Positions 1-13,266 are shown, numbered from the stretch's first letter. The stretch: 64,000 nt of DNA from Lytechinus pictus (GCF_037042905.1 NC_087254.1:23785103-23849102); one strand, 5' to 3'. Translations and numbers: made by a program. The notes: generated from the letters alone by a model not told the origin.

Positions 1-3000
1 GAAAGTAGCACATTGGATTGACCAATACTTTCCTGTAATTTAGTGCTGATGGATTGTGCCCCTCCCTATAAGATTTAATAATTTTGATAGATACACATGT
101 AGAGGTACGTAATGATCATATTGTTGCGTCCTCAAGTCAATATCACAACAAAAAATCCAGGTATTGTTATTAAACTAAAAGTAACTGACAAAGGGGACGA
201 AGCCATATCAATGAAGTTTTTTCAAGGTATATCCTAATTGTAACATCAAAACAAAAGGCCTGCATGGTTGTACTTTCATGGTTCTAAATGTCCATTCTAA
301 AATCCAGGGCCCGAGCTGCTCTGATATAGACCATATTTCCAAACGATATTAATACCAGTGGCGTAACAAGTAATAAATTTTGAGGTGCCGAACACGGTGA
401 ACTGGGCAAGTGAACAAGATTACAAAAATTACCTTTATTTATTGTTGTTGTTGGCATAGGACAGTACAGTAGAGGCCTACCTTTATTTTATCCTCCTGTG
501 CTCCAGAATTCTTGTTGTCAGAGAGACTCCGCATGCTAATACCCGAACTGACGTAAAATAGATAATTTAGGGCACTGTAACCCCTCACTCCAGAACCATT
601 GACGACTTCGAAGGCTCCTTTCAACATGTTCCTAGCCCCTATAACAATAATAAGCGTAAAGTTTCACGGTCAAAGAAAAGAGAAGGAAAACGAGGAAAAG
701 AAAGAGAATGAAAGGAAAGGGTAAAATAATTATGTTAAACCTGCTTTTAAAAGAACATAAATAAAGGGCCTATCACCGATTTAGATTTCAATTTCAAAAC
801 GGTAAAAATGTTCGCTCTCTCTCTTTCTCTAACTCTATCTTTGGGCCTCTCACTGTTTATTTATCTTTTTTTCAATTTCGCCCCCACATGATATTGGGGC
901 AAAAGTAGTGAGATTTATGAACTCACCTTCCGTCCATGTTTCTCTGGCAAGGAATTGTTCGAAGGTAATTCCATCATAATCATTTGCATGTTTAGCTGCC
1001 CATGGCTCATCACAGGGTATATCTCTCGTAAGTGCATCAATCTGCAAAATAAATTGGGGACAGACAGAAGTTAGATCGCGTCCATCGTGGTAATAAGGAT
1101 AATAATTGTTTAATTTTTAATTGTGACAAAGATTTTGATGTCAAATATCATCTGACCATTTTATCAATGTAGATTGTTCTACCTTCTAACAAATTAATCG
1201 TTTGCTGTGTGTCAAAAGTGGGATATGATTAAAGAGAGACCCTTTTATTTTATTATATTAATTCTTTTCTCAGATTGCCTAAGACGAGACATTATTTCTT
1301 CTTTCCTAGTATAAACACACTATTTTGTAGTTATCAGTCTCATCAGCCTCTGATTGGCCAATAATTTGTGTGCTCTGCGGCTCTCCAAGCCCGGGATGAG
1401 ATACGATTCGATTGGAATCTTTAAAGGACAAGTCTACCCCTACATAAAGTTTGTTTGAATAAAAAGAAAAAAAATCAAACAAGCATAACACTGAAAAATT
1501 TCATCAAAATCGGATGTAAAGTAAGAAAGTTATGACATTCTAAAATTTAGCTTAATTTCACAAAATAGTTGTATTCACATCCTGATCTGTATGCAAATTA
1601 GGAGACTGATGAAATCATCAATTCACTATTTCTTTTGAATTTCATTACATGGACTATGAAATATTATAATTCTCTCCTCATTGTCATATGAAATGAAAAT
1701 TGATTCCTCCGTGAACATGTGTAACTATAATTGCTTTAACATTTTGTGGTTTAAACAAGAGTGTCTTCATTGTCATATCTATACAAATTTAAATATCATG
1801 ATTCAAACAATAACAAACAATGAAAATAGTGGGGGGGGGGGGGACATCATCGACTTCCTCATTTGCATACCACTGGGTTGTGCACATAACTGTTTTGTGA
1901 AAATAAGCGAAAATTGAAAATGTCATAACTTTCTTATTTTACATCCGATTTTGATAAAATTGTCAGTGTTATGCTTATTAGATTTTTATCTTTTTATTCA
2001 AATCAACTTTTCGTTGGGGTGGACTTGACCTTAACTGAGCGCTTTAGCCTTTACAAAAGGATTGAGTAAACTAACTGGTGATTAACAAAAAACAAAAAAC
2101 GTACGGTAAAACGTGTTTCATGTAGACAAAATACCGAGACAAAATAATATATATAATATTAGCTTTCAAAAGTTGGAAATACAATATTGTATATGAAGTC
2201 TAATATTCAAATTAGACATAATGAATAAGCATGAATATAATGGCATTACCTTTCTTTCAAAGTTAAGAAGATCAAGAAGAACATGAAGAGGCAAAGCTGG
2301 TACATCACCTTGGTAAGTATTGATCTTTGCATTGTTACCACTCTGAATGAGTTTGGTACCGTTGGATTTCTGAGGATATACCTCGATTCCAAGTTCGTTG
2401 AGAAGCCAAAGAACATGATGCTGTGTTCTGAAAATGAAATAGAAAGATTCATCCAAGAATGGCATTTAATGTCCATATTATTTTTGATTGAGCGCTGCCG
2501 TAGGGGGGGGGGCTTGGGAGCCACGCCCCCAAAAAGTTTACAACTAAGACAAGGGGATAAAGAAAAGGAAAATTTTGAATGTTATATCATTTTCTGAATG
2601 CTATCTCAAAATCTCAGTTGGAAAAAATAGATTTTATTCAAAATGTTCAAATTTTTGTTTGCTCACTTCGATCACTCGGATTTTTAAAGAACTTTTGCCC
2701 AATACGTCAGGGCTGGCCCCTCCAAAGAATTTGGCTCATTACGCGGTTACTGGAATTCAATATTATTGGTTAAAGGCAAAATGGCCTGATACTTTGTTCT
2801 GGAAGTACAGTAGAATTGAAAGATTCGCCTATGATGGGATTGAAAATGCCGTTTTTATTGTACATTTAGTTTGTGAGGTCCAACGATAGTGTTCGTACCT
2901 GCATACCCACTGGCCTCCTAAATCCCATTGTTCTGTTCCATTAGAGCATTTGAGTGGAACAGTTAGAGTCCTTCCTCCAACCCTATCTGTAAGAAAGATG

Positions 3001-3783
3001 CAGTTTTGAAAGAAACGGGCTCATCTTGATGGGTTGAATTTATTATCATTGTTATTATTATTATCATTATTATATTCGGCATTTCAAACAACAAACAAAA
3101 CCATAGAATGATGACATAACAAAGTATGACAGAATAAAAATAAAAGGATCCCCGCTGCAGTCCTGGAGTTTACTGGAATTCTTTTATAAAATTCCTGTAA
3201 CCCGCAAGTAATTCCTTCCAATTCCATGTAAGGCAGCAAGGGATGTCTCTTACAAACATATGCTAATAAACAAACATATAATTCAATTAAAAAAATAAAT
3301 AGCAATTATACGAGGAAAAATATTGAGGGTACTTAATTTGCATACAGAGCGCGTGCATCAACTGAGGAGAGTAAGCCAGAATTCACATAAACTATATTGC
3401 CGAGGGGGTCATTAATTAGACATGCGCAAAAACAAAGTATAATCAGGCAGACACTGGAGGAATTGATGAAAAATCTGATATCGAGAAATGCAATTCTATT
3501 TTATCAAGAACTTCAGTGAAATTATTTGGGATCTCAATCCCCCCCCCCCCTGCCCCTACTCGAGCCATCCTCCCTCCCCACCACCACAAACGGATATTGA
3601 GAAATGCAATTCTATTTTCCAGGACGTCAATGATTTGAACTACCAACCTTTTGCTTCTAACACGAGAACCTTACATCCCTCGACGGTCCTTTTCAAGTGA
3701 TACGCAGCTGTAAGACCGGAGAGCCCCGCCCCAATCACGATGACGTCATATTCTCCATCCGTTTCTTCCTTGGACACAGACAT
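1..3783 (-). CDS. Second flavin monoamine oxidase-like copy, 5' half, head-to-head with the first; runs off the window
   Basis: This is the inverted counterpart of the complete copy. Exons on the minus strand are 3783-3648, 2986-2899, 2427-2250, 1041-927, 638-481 and 65-1 (partial exon 6). Exon lengths (136, 88, 178, 115, 158 nt) equal those of the other copy and all splice sites are kept. The reading frame is open throughout. By hand comparison exon 1 differs at four positions, all synonymous. Exons 2-5 add about 22 differences, with amino-acid changes such as D/E, V/I, I/T and A/R. The pattern fits a functional gene or allele under purifying selection rather than a dead copy. The third intron (1042-2249) is longer here because of extra DNA including a TTAA MITE. 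It could be a true paralogue or the other haplotype joined in inverted orientation during assembly. Confidence 0.88.
1421..2034. mobile_element. TTAA-flanked MITE (family A) in the third intron of the left MAO copy
   Basis: The ends read TTAAAGGACAAGTCTACCCC and, inverted, GGGGTGGACTTGACCTTAA. Inside the ends, long inverted subterminal arms contain CTTACTTTACATCCGATTT and its inverted partner near 1935. There is no coding capacity. A second family member lies at about 46146-46598. TTAA at both ends is typical of piggyBac-type elements. The right palindrome arm lacks this segment. Confidence 0.7.
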
Positions 3784-4298
3784 CTTGAACAAACTTTCAA
3801 CAATTGGATGATCTCGGGGATTTACCTTCCACCACTATAAGTATAAGTTAGCATAGATTGTATGAAACTAAATGGAAAATAAGAAATATTCAGTTAAGAA
3901 ATACAATTGCATAATATACATGAGTCGATCAATATATTTAAAAAAAAATCAATATTTGAAGCAACTTTCAGGAACGGACAGCTAATACAAAACATATACT
4001 ACCCATTCTAGGTCGATTAACAAATATACGGTCCAAATGGATTGGGCTTAGTTTCCTGTAGGCCTAGATGCAATCTAGTATTGCAGTTTGTATTATTTGC
4101 AAGAAAACGAACGTTCATTAAGATCCTAATCAGCAAGCTAGGCCAAAAGTCACATTTCCCTGACGATTCAGGCCAAATAATGATAGTTGTTAAAACTGAT
4201 AAACAACGAAGAAGAACGACGTGAAACCGGACACAAAACACAGGAATACGATTGCAAGCAAGCCAAAGTAACAGTTAAAAAACAATGCGTAACATATA

Positions 4299-6036
4299 CA
4301 GTGCGTCTAAAAAAAAACTATACACTTTTGAAAGGGCTACCAAACAGAAAATATGTCACTTTGGGGGAAAATACCTATGTATATGGAAAGCCAATGAAGT
4401 CAACTTTCAGATGACACCAAAAAGTTGGAAAACTATTAATGCTTGAGTGAGCACTACCCACTTAAACAAAGGGTATGGAAATTAGGCTGGGCAGGAATTA
4501 GCCTTTCGATTTCTTTCAGTTTTTGAGAGGCAAGTCCTTGGAACTTGCCAACTTAGGGTGTTGTAATGAATTAATGGTCATTCATTATCAATTTAAATTG
4601 TTACAGCAAATTTCAAGAATTATCAAATTGAAATTTCATGCATGAGTGAACGTGAATTGCAATCTTTAGTGCAGCATTTGAACTTTACAATGTGGATCTC
4701 AGCAGTGTGTTCATTGGAGTCAGGGAAAATAGGGGTAAGGTAGGACTTCAGTGGGTGAAATAAGCTGATGGGAAAAGGGTCAACATAATGTTTAGTCTCC
4801 CTCCTACAGGTCCGTCCCTCCCCACCCCCCTGCTATTGAGATTGAGACTGATTGCTATTACATGTATGCATTAAGTCCAGAGCGGACTGTCAATTTGATA
4901 ATAAATTCTGAAATTAGGTCATCAAACTTTACCTATCAATCATTCAATTAACAATTTGTTAGTAAATCAATTCAATCAATGTGATCAATCAAATATTCAC
5001 CTTTTTCAATAAATTATAAATAAAAAAATCAACTTTTTCAATAAATTATTTCATAAATCATTATAATTAGTCAAGTTCTAAATAATCATTCAATGGAAAA
5101 GAAAGACCCATCAACCATAAGTCATTTGGCATTTAAGTTTGAATACCATCCAGGAGAAAGGGGGTGGAGGGCGGGGGATGAGCACATGATTTGTAATTTG
5201 TAAGAGAACACAAAGAAGAATGCCCCTTTAACCAAGTCTTACCCTATCTCACCCCCTTGCATGTAACAGGTACCATCACATTACTCTGACTCTAACAAGC
5301 ACACTTGATAAGATTCACATAATAAACTAAAAATGCTACACTAAAATTACAATTCCTGTTTACTCATGCATTGCATTTCAATTTAGTAACTTTGCTTACG
5401 AAACCAAAACTGATCTCAATTCGTCAGTAATTTAGCATAACACCCTTTACTTTGCAAGTTCCAAAGGACTCACCTCTAAAAAAAACTTGAAGGCTAATTC
5501 CTGCTCACCCTAGCAAAGGCTAGTCTCTCAGGAGGGGAGAAAGGGGTAGAGAGAGAGAGAGAGAGAGCGGGGGGGGGGGGGGGTTAAGTGTTCAGTTGAC
5601 CCTTATCCCATCAACCTACTTCCCCCACCTAAGTCCTATCCATATTCTGACTTCCATGAACACATTGCTGAGATCCACTTGAAAAAGTTAAGAATTGTAT
5701 TTCATGTTCACTCATATATTAAATTTCAATTTAATAATTCTTAAAATTTGCTCTAAAAATCTAAATTGATAATGCTTGATCATTGATTTATCAAAACACC
5801 CTTAACCCATCTAAAAAACTGAAAGAAATTGAAGGCTAATTCCTGCCCAGCTTAATTTCCATACCCTTTGTTTAAGTGGGTAGTGCTCACTCAAGCATGA
5901 ATAGTTTTCCAACTTTTTGGTGTCATCTGAAAATTGACTTTATTGGCTTTCATATATATAGGTATTTTCTCCCAGAGTGACATATTTTTTGTTTGGTAGC
6001 CATTTCAAAAGTGTATAGTTTTTTTGAGACGCACTG
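4299..6036. mobile_element. Non-autonomous TA-flanked DNA transposon with long terminal inverted repeats
   Basis: Terminal repeats begin CAGTGCGTCT and continue inward for roughly 200 bp (AACTATACACTTTTGAAA, then the AGTGAGCACTACCCACTTAA block). TA (4297-4298 and 6037-6038) flanks both ends. The mirrored right arm near 10430 reads straight through with one TA, an empty site. The right half seems to contain an extra, diverged copy of an internal segment (about 5230-5520 and 5590-5850). No transposase reading frame was seen. TA duplication suggests the Tc1/mariner supergroup, but this is not proven. Confidence 0.75.
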
Positions 6037-6162
6037 TACATCCTCCACATCCCATCGTCACACATATTTTTATGTACATATTCACAATCACTCAATACAC
6101 AGTAAAGTAATTCATTTAGGTAAGCATGTTTAAATATACTGAGGTATTCTGAGCGACAAACT

Positions 6163-7646
6163 ATGGTCTTGGAAGCTTATAAGTGCCACCCAGATAACCA
6201 TCTTGTCATGTCTACATCCCGTTTGAGGTATGATCAGATGACAAGATCTTGGATCTCGTCATGTTTACATCTTATAGAAGAGATGATCAGATGGCAAGAT
6301 CTTGGATCTCGTCATGTTTACATCCTGTGGGAGAGATGATCAGATAATAAGATCTGTGATCTCAACATGTCTACATCTTTTATTTTAGGAGATGATCAAA
6401 TGGCAAGAGCTTGGATCTTGTCTTGTAAATACTGCGCTTGAACGCCTCAAAGAGGCTATAGACGTGCAGGCCATTCATGCAATCACTGCTGCTATATACT
6501 TCTTTTAGTTAGCATGTTTTTGCTTAGCTGTTTTTTAAATGCAGCTCGATCGGGTGCATTTTTTATAGTGGGAGAAAGTGAATTCCACTCTACAATTGTT
6601 CGAGGGTAGAGGGAATATTTGTAGCAATCCTTATTTGCTCTGATTATATTGAAGTTTAAGTCATGAGACTGTCTGGTTATTCTGGTTGTTGGCCTTTGAG
6701 GATACTTTGGAAGTAATTTGATTTATATTACCGGTAGATGGAGTTATCAAGTGTATTTCTGTAAACAAAAATATAAGCCGGCTACTTGTTCTCCTGTCAT
6801 GTCTTCATCTAGACAGCTGGCAGCCGTCTGTTTCAAGGAGTTTTTTAACATTTTTATTAATTTCTCCTCGTACAAAGACGGCTCGCTATCGTGCAGCCAC
6901 CATTAGGGGGTTAACAATGCAAAATCCCCCGACGGGGCTCATCAATTTTTGTCTTTATTTCATGAAAATATATCAAAAGAACTGTACTAAAATAAAGATT
7001 ATTATTCCTTTTTGGCCTGAATTGCACCAAAACGGGGAAAAATAAACATAAAAGGGGAAAAACAGTGATTTACTTCGGCTGTCGCGCAACTCCACTTCCC
7101 TATTTTATCTGAACTTAATAATACATAAACATATGGCCATTGAGTCCCCTGTACAGATCGCGCTAGAACTTCGGTCTCTGTATTTGGTGAGTGGAGCCAA
7201 CGGAGTTCAGTGGAACAACCAACATAACAGAGACTGAAGCTTTTGGTCTAGTCTTCTTCTTCCTCCGTTAGCTTCGGAGATCAGCAGAGATGATAAGATG
7301 GCAAGATCTCGGATCCAAGATCTTGCCATCTGATCATCTCTTTTAAAAGATGTAGACATGACGAGATCCATTATCTTACCATCTGATCAAAAAAGATGTA
7401 GACATGACGAGATCCATTATCTTGCCATCTGATCATCTCTTCTAAAAGATGTACAGTAGATCTAGACATGATGAGATCCAAGATCTTGTCATCTGATCAT
7501 CTCTCAAACTCAAAGTCTCATCATGCCTTTCATGGGATGTAGACATGACGAGATCCGAGAACTTGTCATCTTATCCTTTTCCCTAAGAGATGTAGACATG
7601 ACGAGATGATTATATGAACATCTGGGTGGCACTTTTAAGGTTCCAT
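6163..7646. mobile_element. Foldback element with inverted arrays of a ~70-bp repeat and a nested core
   Basis: The ends resemble inverted repeats (AGTGCCACCCAGAT at about 6181 and its complement near 7625). The flanking octamers are GACAAACT and AACAAACT. Arrays of a unit containing GATGATCAGATG, CAAGATCTTGGATCTC and CATGTTTACATC run at 6205-6425 and, inverted, at 7285-7610. Between them lies unrelated nested DNA including a LINE tail. In the right arm the same target holds a different 96-bp hairpin. Confidence 0.6.
6492..6705 (-). pseudogene. C-terminal fragment of a non-LTR retrotransposon reverse transcriptase
   Basis: Read on the minus strand, the frame gives RQSHDLNFNIIRANK, then YSLYPRTIVEWNSL, then FKKQLS, and stops at 6492-6494. 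The pattern of a basic R/SH start, YS.fPRTi..WN.L and a final FK..L is the usual C-terminus of LINE polyproteins of the CR1/RTE type. It is 5'-truncated and nested inside the foldback element. It is dead DNA with no intact domain. Confidence 0.65.
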
Positions 7647-9030
7647 AACAAACTGACTCAGGAATTCGGACTAAGACTGACATGTCATGCGGTCAGTGTG
7701 TAAACTCTCCTGTGAGTGTAACCCAGGGAGCTGGCCCGCGGGCCGGAGCTGGTGGTAGTAATGATACAGCACAAAAATGGAATCTGAATTACCTTGGAGA
7801 ATAGGCGTTGTTCAGATTTAATAATATCAATCGTCAATGCCAATTAATCAAAGATTATCCGTTCAAACAAGGAAACATAGGAAATGATTGACATTTTACT
7901 ACCATGAATCATGTCAACGCAGTTCAGCGGAACAACCAAAATACAGAGACTGAAGCTTTTGGTCTAGAGAATATCTAGATCTTGGTTGCTAACATCGACG
8001 GCCGACCCACTTGAGACTTTAGATTGTCGATGTCCGAAGCTAAGTAAACAAACTTTCAATACGTGATGCCGGGCTAGTCTGCAGACACAGACCCTGATTG
8101 GAACTTTGATCAACAAGTGTGCCTCCACGCAAAGACTAGCACATATAGTTAAGGTTTATATAACTCTATGTACAAAATTTGCTGAGAGAGCCTTCAGTAC
8201 ACAAGGCATGAGTAGTCTGCACAGTCAGACCCTTTACTCGAGTGAAGGGTTTGCCCAGCAATGCCGGGCCGGGATCGGGGGGGGGGGGGGGGGGGGGGCA
8301 TAACCTAGCTGACCCCTGTAACCTGACTCGATCGGATCAATACAATTCAAAGTTCGTCTATAGAATTCCGAGAACGATATAGGCTATAACTAGGGTTTAC
8401 ATTAAAAACACTACGAATTATAAAAAAAGGTCATGAATATATATTCCCATAAAAACGTAATATTGTGCATTTCACTATAATTATAATGGAAGTAAGGCAA
8501 GTGAAAGGAGTGAAGAAATTAAGTAGAGGTAAAAAAATAACGCTTCGAGAGAGAGAGAGAGAGAGGGGGGGGGGTCAGATGAGAGCGGGAAATGATGAAA
8601 GAGTCAAAAGGAAATAGGGAGAAATTAAAAAAAAAAACATCGATCTAGAAAGAAATATATATGTAAATGAAATGCGATATAGCAATTAAAGGACAAAGCT
8701 GAAAAGAATGGAGAACCACTTTTACCCATATATAGAAGTATCAATAATATTAATCATGCGGCATGATAGAAAATTTAAACATTTTGCCAATACAATAGTA
8801 ACCGGGAATAGTAATGAGGATCATTGTAGAAAATGAAACAAAACGGAATACAGAATTGTATATAGACGATTTGCAACGAAAGGCAAAAGAAATGTTTGAT
8901 GAAGCAAAAATTAATAAAATGTTGTGAAGCAATGAGTAATGGGAGGAAGAAAGAGAGAAACGAATATTTGCAAATGGATAATATACAGCAACGATTAATG
9001 AGCATTTCCCAGCGTTTATCAGTGCTAGTA

Positions 9031-9094
9031 TACTACTACCACTACTACGACTACTACTACTTCTACTATACTACTACTACTATACTACGACGGG
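9031..9094. repeat. Triplet-repeat spacer at the centre of the large palindrome
   Basis: A run of CTA/TAC-type trinucleotides with a few interruptions (ACC, ACG, TTC). It is bounded on the left by AGTGCTAGTA and on the right by its complement TACTAGCACT, which open the two long arms. It is the only unpaired segment between the arms, so it is the hinge of the inverted duplication or the join point of an assembly artefact. Confidence 0.85.
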
Positions 9095-10201
9095 TACTAG
9101 CACTGATAAACGCTGGAAAATGCTCATTATGATCGTTGTTGTATATCCATTACTAATTGCTTCACAACATTTCATTAATTTTTACTTCATCAAACATTTC
9201 TTTTGCCATTCGTTTCAAATCGTCTACAATTCTTTATTCCCTTTTGTCTCATTTTCTACAATGATCCGCTTTACTATTCCCGGTTACTATTGTATTGGCA
9301 AAATTTTTAATTTTTCTATCATGCCGCATGATTAATTATTGATACTTCTATAACATGGGTAAAAAATGGTTCTCCATGCTTTTCAGCTTTGTCCTTTGCT
9401 ATATCACATTTCATTTTTATATATATATTTCTTTCTAGATCTCCCTTATGTTTGTTTTATTTCTCCCTATTTCCGTTTAACTCTGTCATCATCTCCCGCT
9501 CTCATCTGACTCTCTCTCCCCCTCTCATTCTCCCCCCCCCCTCTCTCTCTCTCTCTCGAAGCGTTATTTTTTTTACCTCTACCTAATTTCTTCACTCCTT
9601 TCACTTGCCTATAATAACTTCCATTATAATTACATTGAAATGCACATATCCTCTTAAAAATATTACGTTTTTATGATTCACAACCTTTTTTTATATTCGC
9701 AGTGTTTTGAATGTGAACCCTCGTTGTTCATTATAGCCTAATATCGTTCTCGCAGTTCTAGACGAACTTTGAATTGTATTGATCCGAGTCAGGTTCCAGG
9801 GGTCAGGTTAGCCCCCCCCCCCCCCTCACCCCCGGTCTCTCCTTGGCCCGGCATAGTAAGTTTGTTTACTTGGTCAATCTAAAGTCTAAAGTGGGTAGAT
9901 GATCTATTATCATTTCAATGAAGCCTCATACCGATATAGAATGAAAACATTGGATTTGATAGCAGTTAGGCCTGGGGGGCCTGGGCAGCTACAACCATTT
10001 CCTATGTTTCCTTGTTTGAACGGATAATCTTTGATTAATTGGCATTGATTAATATTCAATCTGAACAACGCTTATATTCTCCAAGGTAATTCAGATTCCA
10101 TTTTTGTGCTGTATCTACCACTCACAGGTAAGTTTACATAGATGGTACCTATACTGACCGCATACCATGATTTATGCAGTTTTTAGTCAGAATCCTGAGT
10201 C

Positions 10202-10313
10202 AGTTTGTCATGGACCTATCCACGGAGGATTATCTATTGTTACGGGGTGCTATTGCTCAGCACCCCCAGTAACAATAGAATAATCCTCCGTGGATAGGTC
10301 CATGCAGTTTGTC
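10202..10313. mobile_element. 96-bp near-perfect hairpin insert with 8-bp target duplication
   Basis: AGTTTGTC flanks both sides (10202-10209 and 10306-10313). The insert is a stem starting ATGGACCTATCCACGGAGGA and ending with its complement, with a loop near ATTGCTC. An 8-bp duplication suggests a hAT-type mini-MITE. The corresponding position in the left arm carries a different, larger insert. Confidence 0.7.
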
Positions 10314-10869
10314 GCTCAGTATCCCTCAGTATATTAAACATGCTTACCTAAATGAATTAATTTACTGTGTATTGAGTGATTATGAATATGTACATTAAAA
10401 TATGTGTGAGTGAGGATGGGATGAGGAGGATGTATATGTCACGCATTGATTTTTAACTGTTTAGATTCAGTTATATTTAATTCGGCTTATTTGCAATTAT
10501 ATATACGTTTTCCTTCCTGTGTTTTGTGTCCGGTTTCACGTCGTTCTATGTTTATCAGTTTTAACAACTAGTATTATTTGGCCTGAACCCGGGCCTGAAC
10601 CATATCAGGGAAATGTGACTTCTTTGGCCTAAATTGCTGATTGGGATCTTTATGAACGTTCTTTTTCTCGCAAATTATACAAAATGCAATATTATATATA
10701 GATACATGTATACACCTGCAATATTAGATATATTGCATGTACAGGAAACTAAGCCGAATCCATTTAGGTCGTATATTTGTTATTCGACCTATATAGGGTA
10801 GTATATTATGTTTTGTATATTAGCTGCCCGTTTTGAAAGTTGCTTCAAATATTCATTTTTTTTAATATA

Positions 10870-11672
10870 GGTTTTCCAGGTCAAATGTCCGCAGATTGGA
10901 ACCAATCGTCCATATACGTATTTCAAATGTCCGTGTACATAAACAAATGTCCGCATAAGAATATGGATGTCCGATTAGGGATTTCAAATGTCCATGTAGG
11001 TTCAAAGTGTCCATATCAAATATCCGATTAGGGAAACCAAAAGTCACAAGTCATATTAGGGAACTGAATGTCCAACTTAGAGAGAGTAATATCCCACTTG
11101 GGAAAACAAATGTTGTATAGGGATCTCAATTGTCCATAGTTTGAAATGTATATATATATTTTTTTTAAGATTATTTCATTTCATTTTATTTTTTTCTATT
11201 TTAAACATTTGCAATATTTTTGTTCCATACATCTTGATACATAATCAATGGAACTAGGAAAATTACAACAATCAAACAGGCCTGAAATGGAGGCTGCTGC
11301 TGTTTAGAAGGCTATTTGTTTATGAGGAGGCTGTTGGTTTAGGGTAATTTTTATCCAAATACGAGCATGGTGTCCAGCTAATGGTTGTGCACCGCCACCC
11401 CTTCGTAGCGGGGGGGGGGGGGGGGTGGTTGAAGTCCCATGCATTACAATGTGTAAGTGAATTTTTTATTTTTTTTATTTTTTTAACCCTTCCACAGGGG
11501 TCCTTTATTGAAATCACTATAATACATATTTTTTTGACAATACATGATTGAATAATTAACACAGTATATGACACACAAGTTGAATATGTACAATACAATA
11601 TTCCATGAAATTGTCGTAACGTTTGTATAAAAAAGCAAAATCAAAGTGCAAAGGAAAGAAAAAATCCATACA

Positions 11673-11710
<38 letters not shown>

Positions 11711-13266
11711 TTTAGAATGATATCTGAGAGACTTAATGTAATCAAGTAAAAGATGACCACCTTTTTATGAATTTCTTCTCTTTCAGATTTGTTTTATATA
11801 TATACTTTTCCATACCATAATAAGAATTTATTTCAGACAAAATTTGGTCGAAAACTGGAAGACAGTGTTTGCATTTTGCTGCAAAAATTTATTTTCTAAC
11901 GATTATAAAAATATAATTAAGAGCACCATTGTTGTTTATAATTAAGAGCACCATAGTTTGAAATAATGATAACTCGAACATGATATTTTCATATTTTTCA
12001 TCTTTCTCTTTTTTCGTTTTTTTTTCCACTCAGCTTTCCCTTTCCCTTCCTGCTCTATTCATTTGTCAGGCAAGGGAGTTTGCCCCCCCCCTAGTTTAAA
12101 GAATTTGCTGAACTCCTTGATTTTATCCTTATTTTCTTTTCCCTTTTTTTTTTTGGGGGGGGGGAGGGGTGTATTGGCCCTGCATATTGTTGTCTCCGTC
12201 TTATTTATTTATTTTGTACACATCTATATATACATTTCTTCCCTTTTCATTCGATCCCCGCCCCAGTTTTGGGGCCGTTTATGTCTTGGTGGGATGGAGC
12301 GCCTTTTCTTATCAGTCAGGCTCTTTTCTCTTCCTATACCATTCATTCCACCTTTTTAATTTATCCTTCTCTACTCATTTGTTACAGGAAAATAAACAAA
12401 TGTCATAATAGTGATTTAGATTGGCCTACGGGTGTAAAATGTTAGCATAACAACAATTTTCTTACATATTCTGTTGTTTATTTACCATTATTGTATTCCT
12501 TCCTCTACATACCGATCCCCACACAGCATGATCTACGGACAAACAATAGTTATGTCATCATTTTTCTATAATGATTCAATTTGGGTTTTATTAATATCTT
12601 TTTCATATCATTGTTGAATTACCTTGTTTTGGACCCTATAACTATATGACTACATTGTCATTGTTTATTGGGAACAAAATATTTAGACATAACAATCAAT
12701 TTTAACGCATTTTCCTTTAAATAAATACGTTTTTTATGTTGCACTCTCGGTATGAAGCATGTTTTTTCTGCTAAACTTGCAATAGATTTTCAGGCATTTC
12801 TTTCCTTTTTCTTTTCAATAAACCATATTGTAATTGTTTTTACCATATTGTTTGAATAATCTTTACCTTTTGAACAGAATTTCGATATGTACATTTGTCA
12901 TAAATTATAAGAAAATTTCAACCCCTTTCCAGCATCATCATCAAATGGACATTTGAATTACCTAAACGACATTTGATTTACCTATGTACGACTTGATGCC
13001 TTAATTTATGCATGATTATGTAACAATTATTGCTATTGAACGGATATTTTAATTCCCTATGGACATCTTATTTACCTATTCGGATATTTCATTTGCAAGA
13101 TGGACATTTTGATTTACCATTGAAAATAAATTCTTTTGTGTGGACATTTGACTTCCCTAAGGACACGTTCTTCATCTTTTGGGACATAGGTCTGGCTAAT
13201 GGGACATTTGAATTACCTAATCGGACACTTGCTCTGACACGGCGGACATTTGACCTGGAAAACCTA
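10870..13266. mobile_element. 2.4-kb foldback element with subterminal CAAATGTCC arrays
   Basis: Inverted ends GGTTTTCCAGGTCAAATGTC and GACATTTGACCTGGAAAACC are perfect. Subterminal arrays of short units built on CAAATGTCC/TTAGGG fill 10880-11130 and, inverted, about 12940-13260 (GGACATTTGAATTACC). The middle is AT-rich with an (AT)n tract at 11671-11706 and no credible coding frame. The mirrored left arm near 3935 lacks it, so it inserted in one arm only. Confidence 0.75.

Larger units (their letters stand above)
1..9030. repeat. Left arm of the large inverted repeat
   Basis: Reverse complement of 9095-16295, running from the spacer back through the MAO 5' flank and exons 1-6 and leaving the window at position 1. 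Recognisable mirrored blocks include a TATC/AGAG-rich stretch (8550-8570 against 9540-9560), a long G-run (8277-8299, mirrored as C near 9811-9826), the region upstream of both start codons, and all exons. The arm is longer than its partner because of a TA-flanked 1.74-kb element (4299-6036), a foldback element (6163-7646) and extra intron DNA with a MITE (1421-2034). Confidence 0.9.

Noticed and set aside
12063-12408. Two overlapping plus-strand frames of 79-98 aa
   Set aside because: They lie in the low-complexity centre of the foldback element at 10870-13266 and overlap in different frames without family similarity.
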